A DNA stretch of 64,000 nt. It comes from Macrocystis pyrifera (Eukaryota > Sar > Phaeophyceae > Laminariales > Laminariaceae). The stretch covers positions 3,348,001-3,412,000 of the forward strand of contig JASSKH010000004.1 of NCBI GenBank assembly GCA_031763025.1. Direction: 5' to 3'. Every line of letters begins with the position of its first letter. Position 1 is the stretch's first letter. Position numbers and translations under genes: made by a program. Shown one piece after another: positions 56,371-64,000 of this stretch. The notes beneath the pieces are model-generated. The model had not been told where the DNA came from, made no database searches, and saw only the letters and a program-made list of their open reading frames with translations.

Positions 56371-56652
56371 TCAACGACTATAGGGGACCCATATCATGTG
56401 TGTACTGTGATATAACGTCTCTATTCAGCAATTTCCTTCATAAATTACGGTGAAACTTGGGGGATGCCCTAACACCATATGGATGATATCCCTATATCTA
56501 TTGTGAAACTTGGGGGATGTCCTAACACTATATGGATGGTATCGATACCATCCATATAGTGTTAGGACATCCCCCAAGTTTCACAATAGTTTATGAAGGA
56601 AATTGCTGAATAGAGACGCTATATCACAGGGTCCCCTATAGTCGTTGACCTC

Positions 56653-56920
56653 GTAGGGGATCCCCTCCTGGAGGGGATCCCCTAAGGTTGGAGGGGATCC
56701 CCTAAGCTCGTTGGGGATCCCCTAAGCTGGGAGGGGATCCCCTAAGCTAGGAGGGGATCCCCTAAGCTAGGGGGGGATTCCCTAAGCTAGGAGGGGATCC
56801 CCTAAGCTAGGAGGGGATCCCCTAAGCTAGGGGGGGATTCCCTAAGCTAGGAGGGGATCCCCTAAGCTAGGAGGGGATCCCCTAAGGCAAAGGGGATCCC
56901 CTAACTAGGGGGATCCCCTA
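56653..56920 (-). repeat. right tandem array of the foldback element
   Basis: Inverse units. A 60-bp higher-order repeat of three units, one with the variant GGGGGGGATTCCC, occurs twice (about 56741-56860). It is shorter than the left array and is enriched for the CTAGGAG variant, so the two arms have expanded independently. Confidence 0.93.
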
Positions 56921-56939
56921 TCTCGCAACGACCACGCTT

Positions 56940-58300
56940 TCGATTGGTATCGAGTGAGATCCACCGCGACCCATCGAACTGTTTGACATTCAAAAATTCC
57001 GCCTCTACGACGTTATCATTTGTCTACGCTAGGCCGCTGGTGTTATGTACGTACTAATGATCAGGGACACGCACTGCGATCCCGAAGTACTCGCTTGGTC
57101 AAACAGTATGTGTACATTCAGATTGTGTGGTAAAACATTGTCATCTGTTGTTGTGGCGGCGAGAGTGCTCCTCTCCATTTTCGAGCGAGAGTCGAATGGC
57201 ACGATCAAAAGAGACACCGGGGAAGGAAGCAAAGCGAAAATAAACACATACATACATGTTGCATGAATCCATCGCTCGGCATCGGCGACACGGTAGGAGC
57301 TATTTGTCGTTACAGCGCTTGTACGGTGCTCCGAAGCATATAGAGATATGTGTGTATGCTGTGTTTTCAGCTGCAGCGGAGAAGGCCTTTCGTCCGCCCC
57401 GCTTCATAGCCCACATACCCCCGACGAGCTGAGCTGCGTTCAAACATACGGTGGTTAGCTCTCAACAGGTGCATTCGAATGCGCGTTATATTTAACACGG
57501 CGCACATCGAGATATGGCGCTCGTGGCGGCGGCGTTGCAGAGGGCACTTGAAACCAAAAGTACTACAATCCGCGTGTCCAAAACACCGAAAAATATATCG
57601 TTCTTCGTATTGGCCTTAATTTTATTTTTTACATGCGCCGCCAGGGGATCGCCCAAGTATTTCTTAGCGCACCACGCCCCATTTATTTTAGTTTGGCCTC
57701 AAATAGTGGAGAGGTGGGGGTGGACGCACTTTTGTACTTGCGGGTAATTTCACGTAGAGGGGCGTTCTCGGTACCCTAAATAAATCCTACAGATATCCAT
57801 GATACAAAACTAATATCTCGACGCACGACGTCATACACTAAACCCTGTACATACCACAAACCACACTAGTTGCTAGGAAAAAAATGTACCGTGCACACAA
57901 ATATTTTACTTACGCGTCGCAGCTGCATTATGCTGTTCCCAGAACTGGGCACGGTTTACGCCCAATAGGCAATGGATTGAATTGGGTCGGTCGGGATACC
58001 TCGTGTTATCGTGTGCGATCGTGCACGACCGTGGGGAGCCATGGCAGCACGGACGTGGTGAAATGCTCGGCTTCATAGGCAACACCACCAGTAGTACCAC
58101 TATCTCGGCCTTGATACGACTACTGCGGTGGTACAGCCTATCGAGGAGCGACGTCGAGGCACTGTAATGCAAAGTGGTCGCAAGGGTAAGGTTGTAGCGC
58201 GACGGTCGGTACATATATCATTCTACCTGTCTATGTCGGCATATATACGCTCGAGGGCAACAGCTACGTGCGTTAAATGTGTTGCACTGCATGATGACCT
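56940..58300. other. no gene confidently supported
   Basis: It includes a 77-codon plus-strand frame (57514-57747; MALVAAALQRALETKSTTIR, then a hydrophobic segment FFVLALILFFTCAARG) that could be a small membrane protein or chance. There is also a 102-codon minus-strand frame (57906-58214) without motifs. Confidence 0.35.
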
Positions 58301-58306
58301 CTAGCT

Positions 58307-58579
58307 GGGGGGGGGGGGGGGGGGGGGGGCTATCACGAGATCGGCCAACTATAAATCACCCAGCTTTCAAGTAGAATATAAATGCCCCAACAAGCAAAAA
58401 AGATATCAATTATCCAGAATATTATTGCTCTCGCGGCGGGCGCGCGGGGGGGGGGGGGGGGGGGTATCCGAATATTCCAGTGACGATACTACGTAAGCAA
58501 AATCAAACAAATTCATGAGTCTCGACTCCAAGCACATACGTACGTATGTACGCGTGCATATCACCCCCCCCCCCCCCCC
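58307..58579. repeat. cluster of G and C homopolymers
   Basis: G runs of about 23 nt (58307-58329) and 17 nt (58448-58464) and a C run of about 15 nt (58564-58579) lie within 280 bp. Confidence 0.9.
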
Positions 58580-58845
58580 TGCTACGCATCTGAGACGGAT
58601 GCCTTCGCCGCGACCTTCGTTCTCCGATCTCTGATCTACGGCCGCGGCTAAGGTCATCTTGTCCGCCTGGGTGATAGCACTGCTGTCGCTCCCGAAGGAT
58701 CGAACTCAACGAAAGCATGGATCTGAACCGTAGGAACAGGCGAGAGCATCATGCACTCGTTTTTTGCTGGTCCAGCATAACAATGGCAAGATATCTGTTG
58801 TTTATCGAGTACATCGGGCATAGCAATGATAGTAAAATATTACTA

Positions 58846-58950
58846 TAACAGGGGTCCATAGTTAATAGGACCTATGGTATACATAAAAACCTACATATTT
58901 ACCTATTTTCACTAACAAAATTTGCTCCCGTTAACTGTGGACCCCCGTAA
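58846..58950 (+). mobile_element. TA-flanked MITE, copy 7
   Basis: TAACAGGGGTCCATAGTTAA at the left and TTAACTGTGGACCCCCGTAA at the right. TA precedes the left end and CA follows the right end. Same orientation as copy 1. Confidence 0.88.
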
Positions 58951-59061
58951 CATCCTATACATACTATATACTGCTGATGTCCTTCCTACTCGAATCAGCG
59001 TGCAAGCTCTTGCTCACAACTTATTACACCAACTAAAAACCAGCATCAGTTATGTATTAAA

Positions 59062-59404
59062 GCCGGCGTCCCCGATGGCTTGGTAGGTGATCCGCGAGCC
59101 TATCAAGATCAATTTCGTGAGTTCGAGTCTCACCGAGTGCATGCTCACAGGGACTTTTTCTTGCGTAAAATTGATTAGCGGAAAAAGCGCGAGAGCGTGA
59201 GTTAGCTGTGCATTCGATGAAAATCGACGAGCAGTGGGAATGCTGAACCCTATGCGCGATAAAAAATAAAGGCACGTACCGGGGGGGAGAAGGGACGACA
59301 CCTGTGACCACGGCTTGTCCAGAAGATCGTCGAGGGTAAAACCTCCTACGAGTGGGATGGAAAGTAAAAGTGATGATGAAAAAAAAAAAAAAAAAAAAAA
59401 AAAA
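59062..59404 (+). mobile_element. tRNA-derived SINE, copy 4
   Basis: A full-length copy with the same head, B box (AGTTCGAGTCTC), body and a 26-nt poly(A). It is very close to copy 1 (about 341 bp) with only a few substitutions visible, which implies recent activity of the family. Confidence 0.9.
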
Positions 59405-62400
59405 CAGAATATATATATGTACGTTGTACGGAACTTCCACTGGAAAAAAGCTATTAATACGCGTAAATTAATGGATTTCACTCTAATGGCCGTATGCGAT
59501 GTTACGCAAACAGATATATATATATTCGTATATGCTGAAATTCACATTTCGCCCTCCATTTGGTGTACATATACGCGTGGTAGATGCCAGCCTCGCAGGT
59601 ACGCAAACTGAGATGCTGGAATTCATCAACATAATTGTTTGTTTCGGGGTTTTCACAAGTTGGAACTTTTTGTTCGAAGGATTATGCTTGCTTGTAGCAA
59701 GCTTGTTTCGAAAATTTCTGGCGGGTGTCTTTGAAGTTCAATTTTAATACGAGCCTTGCCTTTGCATTGGCCTGTAGATCTATCTGATACATACATACAC
59801 AGCAGACATTTCTTAGGCTGGTTTCTTCGCAGTTTGGATGGTGGTGCCTGCATGTAATTAATGGCGTATTGCTTGTTCGTGTCAAGCACTCGGGGAACAA
59901 AATCTACGACAACACTCAGCCCGCAACCATCAAGGCTTCAGCGTCAATGTCAGGGTGCGCCTGTAAATAAATCTGAATTAATTGTGGCGAAGCCCCATTT
60001 ATTTGTGTGTCGCAAAACAAGATCGATCGCCGAAGAAGCACTGTTTGTGTGTCGCAGAACGGGATCGTTATCATCCCTGGGGAGGACACAACAAGATAAA
60101 TCCGTCGACACACCGCTTACTACCTTGACCCTGTGCTGTCAAAACAGGTCCAAACAGATTAAACTCCCTTCCGTGTGTTTCTCCATTCCAAGATATACAA
60201 GAACAAAACAAGCACATTGTTCTCAACCAATAATACCAGAGAGAAACCAGAGACTGGGCAGGTCACGTTGAGGAACAGTGGAGAAATTAACATTTTGAAC
60301 AACATGGAAATTCGGTCCTCGGGAATTGGGGGAGAGGCAGGGGGTAGTGTGCCGTGTGGAAACCCGATCAGCGTTCTCCCCTGGCGCCGAAAATAAAAAA
60401 AAGTCGCGCTTGCCTCAATACAGGATACCCAATACGTCATTGTGTGAAGTAAGTGTGGTTGGTTGTGAGAAGCGGCCTAAATTCAAGGTTGAAGGCGATG
60501 CCGAAAACAACTTGAAACAAAATCATCCAAACGATGCATTGAAAACAAAATTTCAAACAAAATTCAAACGAAGAAAAGTTGAAAAACAAAAAAAAACAAA
60601 AAAACTTTATAACAAAAGTTGTGGGAAATCGGTGGGAAAAACAAAAGAGATGATCTCTCGACGAACACTAGACAAATGAACCATCCATATGTCTTTGACA
60701 TCGAAGAGACAACGTTGTACACCGCGCCCAACCGACAGGACAGGGCGATTCGAGACAACAATCCCCACTTACTTGACGCTGCTAGTACTCGGATCTGTGG
60801 CACGCGTTCTCTTTTTTTAATACTATAATAACAGTTGGTTCCAGTGAAAGGCGGAATTTCTATTGTAGGCTTCAAACTTTTGAACCGTCGTAGAAAACGA
60901 GTCGGAGAACGAAATTGATAAGATTTTGTTCTCCATGACTTGATGACAACACAACGAAACGACATCATCTCCGCTTTTTTTTTAAGGTGTTGCTTTGCTC
61001 AATAAGGCGCATTCTAACGGAGGTTTTGTTAATATATTTTCAGCCGCTTTGACTACAACCTACGGACGATAACATATCAAATTGTAAACGGCCGGAGAGT
61101 CGTGTTTGCGTATGACCATGAAAAACACTCCTGCCAAATTTCGTGTTCCAACTAGTTTTTAACGACACGTGTGCGATTTGCGTGGAATTAAAAAAACTCC
61201 AAGGGTTCCCGATAGCTCAGTGTATTGTTCAAGTACTTTGGCAGGCGTTTGTTAAAGCTCCCTCGTTCGGCTCGGACAACGAAATAACTTGACGGGCGTC
61301 GTCCCCTTGATGATGCAATCATGTCAACAACATGTCTAGCGTTGAATGTTTTTGCGACTTGACCAATTAATTGATGGCCTAAAGAAGAACCACAGAGCCT
61401 GTTACTTTAGACCTCTAGAATCCCTATGCAGCAACGCCTCCACAAGAAATACGAACAATTCACACATACAGGGCACGTCAAGTCCTAGACATCGATTCGA
61501 GAGTGGGTGTAAACCACGGCTCATTCCAACAGGTCCCACTTGGCGCTCAACCAACACTCGGAATTGTAGTAGCAGCACGCGCGTCTCATGAGCCGATACA
61601 CGAGGTTTGGGATCTACTTTGTCGGCGATCCCTATCGACAGTAAGGGAGGGGTCGTTGCTCTCGAGCGCAATAAGACCTCAATGAACATACATATGCACA
61701 GACTTGGAGCGACGCTTCCTGCAACTGTTTTGTGGAGGTGAGTCATAGTGCTTTCCCAATCCTTATTATCCACGCCAACGAGTAGGGCGGTCCTCTCTGC
61801 TACTGATATGTTGACGGAAGCTCACAGCAGGGCAACGGCGCAATACTACGAGGAAATACATACTTTATCGTTCGTTTGCATAAAATAACCAAATTCGAGT
61901 TGATTGATTGTGATTCTTTTATATATTCAAAAAATGAAGTACCAATTAATGTGATCATGATCGTACTACAGTAATCTCGAGCAACATTAGCGAGATGTCG
62001 TGATATTCATTCTGATGATTCCCAACCTGATTCTTAGCCATTAGAGCATTGACACACCTGCTCTTTTTCAGTAGCAAACATTGTCAGAGTTCGGTCTCAG
62101 TACCTCCTCTGGATAAGCCGCACCCGGACCGACCAAGCTGGTCGCTGTCTCAAAGCAGGGCGGATTGCGCAGCGAATCCTTGAAACATTTTGCTGCAGAC
62201 GATTCACGGGTTGGGTGTTACCGTAAACAGCGCCGAATTCCCTCATGAGCCGGGTCGTTTTTTCAGCGCTCGACGTTTCCAGGACGAAACGTTTGCCAAT
62301 ACCGAGCAAGGTATTTTCGAAACGATGTGGCCAAGAGCCTTCCGAAAATATTAGGTTCGATATTAGGTTCGACTATAGCACCTTTAAACCGATCGCACCT

Positions 62401-62470
62401 CTCTGCGAATTCAACGCTATATACGGTATGTGGACAGTGTACTTGAAAACCGGCATTAGTGTACTCTACA
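59405..62470. other. no gene supported; A-rich patch and tRNA-like box at 61205-61285
   Basis: Frames up to 136 codons lack motifs. An A-rich AAAACAAAATTTC patch spans 60500-60640. At 61205-61285 GATAGCTCAGTGTA (A-box-like) precedes GTTCGGCTC (B-box-like), but the arms do not fold as a tRNA. A GTGTGTCGCARAACRRGATCG segment is duplicated at 60007-60070. Confidence 0.4.
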
Positions 62471-62476
62471 TGAGCA

Positions 62477-63085
62477 ATGACATCAATGTCACACACTGAA
62501 CGACTCAAACCCCTTGTTGCTCTCGCGCGTCGTCTGGGCAAGCAGGTCAGCTATACGATCATTCGGGTCGCCGATCAAGATGGCTTACTCCGGAGCCTTC
62601 CCGGGTCAGCCGAGTACGGCATTGCTCAGCTGCAGGCATCGATAGCAGTCGACACGGGGGAACTCGATGTACCCAGTCATTCGGCCATGTTGCCAGACAC
62701 GGCACGAGGTCTCCAGTTCGAAGATGAGATAGAATGCGTCATAGGCATATTAAGAGTACTCATAATATATATATGGAAGAAGCTCGACCCACGTACCCGG
62801 AGACTTGACGAGGGTGATTTTGAGGCACCGACACAGATTCTGACGACCATTACGATCACTGACCCCGTTGATGGAGACACCGTCTATCCTCTCAACGTTA
62901 CTGTGGCGACCAATGGTGAAGGCATCGCGCTGGTAGAACCCACCAGCACGCAGCTCAATGAGGCCGGCACAGGACTGTGCGACAACTGCACCTTGTCTGT
63001 TGTAGCTGGAGAGTGCCTTTCTGGAGACTGTGAGGCCTACGACATGGAAGCCACGAATGAGGCTAACCAGGACCCCCAAGCTTCG
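62477..63085 (+). CDS. VWD-like gene, upstream exon(s)
   Basis: A plus-strand frame open from ATG 62477 to the donor TCG/GTACGT at 63085/63086, which is in phase with the next exon. The last ~90 residues (from 62813) look extracellular: ITITDPVDGDTVYPLNVTVA, then an Asn/Cys-rich stretch with GTGLCDNCTLSVVAGECLSG and CEAYDMEATNEANQ. The preceding ILRVLIIYIWKK segment (about 62740-62812) is intron-like and may be spliced or may be a wrong-frame read. The true start may lie upstream. It belongs to one gene with the exon at 63326. Confidence 0.6.
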
Positions 63086-63325
63086 GTACGTGCTGTCGCG
63101 GTGCTGAGTGTTTTTTCCATGATGTACACTGCGTATTATAGCAGTGATCGTTGCGCAACACCCACGTGTAATGTCACAGGGGAAACGTCAAAATAATCTA
63201 TTCTGTAGCGGTGCTTACATGGTCGATATTTGTTTTTCCTCCCCAGGTGTTACCCCGATTTACGATAGTTTCATTTACGTCTATACTATATTACATAACA
63301 TACTGGCTGTATCTCAACAACGCAG

Positions 63326-64000
63326 GTCTGTGGCGACCCCCACATGGTCGGTTTGCTCGGCCAGAAAATCGACTGGGTCGGCGAGGATGAGGGGTGGTAC
63401 TGCTTGATATCTGACGGAGAAGACTTCCAGCTGAATGTCCGTGTAACGGCTCCCATGCCGGAGGAGTTCCCGGACAGGCAGCTTGTGACGGGCGTCAGTC
63501 TTTTGCTGCCAAACGGCGCCTCGCTAGTGGTAGAGGTGAAGGACCCCTACACGATCGAAACGGACGGATGTGTGGCGGCGGGCCCCGGTGCACCCTGTCT
63601 GGCGGATGGAGCTCTCCGTATTCTGGTTGACAGCGAAGACGCCTCGGAGCTGCAAACCCCAGGCGAGAACATCGCCTTGGCGGAGGGTGTACATGTGTCC
63701 GCTACTAATCTTCCGGCAGAGTGCCGTCCGTTTGGAGGGGACCTCATCTGGGCGGCACAGTTCGAGCAGATGACAGCCGCAAGGCGGTCCTTGCGCGCAG
63801 CGTCCAGAGCAACTCTTTACGAGTGGATCCTGGAGCCGGACACCCTCGCCGCCCCGGCATGGTGCGCGGAGTATATGGAACACGGCCTGACCAGTCTGTT
63901 TGCCACGCAGTCCAACCACGCAACTCTCCGTATCGAGACTCCTACGGTCGATATCCGTATCAACATCGGCATCAACCACCAGGAATTGGTAGTGGCCGCG
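63326..64000 (+). CDS. VWD-like (GDPHMVG) extracellular protein, exon running off the window
   Basis: Open for 225 codons to the window end with no stop, joined in phase 0 to the previous exon across a 240-bp intron (donor GTACGT, acceptor CAACGCAG). It begins VCGDPHMVGLLGQKIDWVGE, the signature opening of von Willebrand D-type modules (GDPHxxxxxGxxxxxxG). A beta-rich stretch follows (GWYCLISDGEDFQLNVRVTA, VTGVSLLLPNGASLVVEVKD) with spaced cysteines. Such modules act in secreted or cell-surface adhesive proteins. In stramenopiles this variant is usually the C-terminal half of wall- or surface-associated proteins (family knowledge; the precise role here is unknown). The 3' end lies outside the window. 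Confidence 0.75.

Larger units (their letters stand above)
55891..56930. mobile_element. foldback element of 20-bp AGGGGATCCCCTCCTAGCTT units
   Basis: A 1040-bp near-palindromic element. The ends TGTTGCGAG / CTCGCAACG are inverted. The left array (55902-56370) has about 23 units and the right array (56653-56920) has about 13 units in inverse orientation. Between them are inverted unique arms (GTCAACGACTATAGGGGACC and CAGCAATTTCCTTCATAAA) and a perfect 92-bp central palindrome (56498-56589, centred on ATCGAT at 56541-56546). ACCACG occurs immediately outside both ends (55885-55890 and 56931-56936), fitting a 6-bp target duplication. Tandem-repeat TIRs around a core are the hallmark of Foldback-type elements (family knowledge). 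Confidence 0.85.

Noticed and set aside
55902-56920. CRISPR-like look of the regular 20-bp repeats
   Set aside because: There are no unique spacers; the units are contiguous and inverted around a centre, and the DNA is eukaryotic.
61205-61285. tRNA-like GATAGCTCAGTG segment
   Set aside because: A- and B-box-like words are present but no acceptor or anticodon stem forms.

Overview
This window is nuclear eukaryotic DNA, most likely from a stramenopile and quite possibly a brown alga. The evidence is short GT-AG introns with GTGAGT/GTGAGC donors, roughly balanced base composition with many CAG/CTG runs, tRNA-derived SINEs with poly(A) tails, Ty3 and Ty1/copia retroelement fossils, and a gene with a GDPHMVG-type von Willebrand D-like module of the kind common in brown-algal and other stramenopile surface proteins. 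The organism call is an inference. There are no rRNA genes, CRISPR arrays or prokaryotic operons.

Layout. 0-3.7 kb: a TA-flanked MITE, a degenerate minisatellite and weak minus-strand ORFs. 3.7-10.6 kb: a broken Ty3/gypsy chromodomain element on the minus strand. 11.2-12.4 kb: a diverged direct-repeat pair. 12.8-16.5 kb: host gene space on the minus strand, including a well-supported four-exon gene (15203-16476) with TATA and CCAAT motifs upstream. 17-24 kb: sparse, with a few small ORFs, a G+T-skewed tract and two MITEs. 24.5 kb: SINE copy 1. 26.2-27.2 kb: a decayed dynamin-family GTPase gene, followed by a 90-bp hairpin flanked by TTAA/TTGA. 28.1-29.1 kb: a diverged tandem array split by a MITE. 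30.9-33.9 kb: a roughly 3 kb element with about 0.65-0.69 kb terminal inverted repeats, carrying two SINEs in opposite orientations. 34-37.5 kb: a retroelement-protease-like fragment, a telomere-like tract, a GGCCC-rich tract and an exon-like piece. 37.8-47.3 kb: an old Ty1/copia element with both LTRs on the minus strand. It is interrupted at 41633-44104 by a TIR-bounded DNA element that carries two unrecognised plus-strand ORFs. 47.3-54 kb: small direct and inverted repeats, including a triplicated segment that overlaps a short ORF. 55.9-56.9 kb: a striking 1040-bp foldback element built from 20-bp GGGATCCC units around a perfect 92-bp central palindrome, flanked by a 6-bp duplication. 57-62.4 kb: mostly empty, with G/C homopolymers, the last MITE and SINE copy 4. 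62.5-64 kb: the start of a VWD-like host gene that runs off the window.

Most of the window is an accumulation of nested mobile elements. Host coding capacity is limited to the gene near 15-16.5 kb, the VWD-like gene at the right edge, a dynamin pseudogene and scattered exon-like fragments. None of the transposons here shows a recognisable transposase, so the SINE and MITE families must depend on machinery encoded elsewhere.
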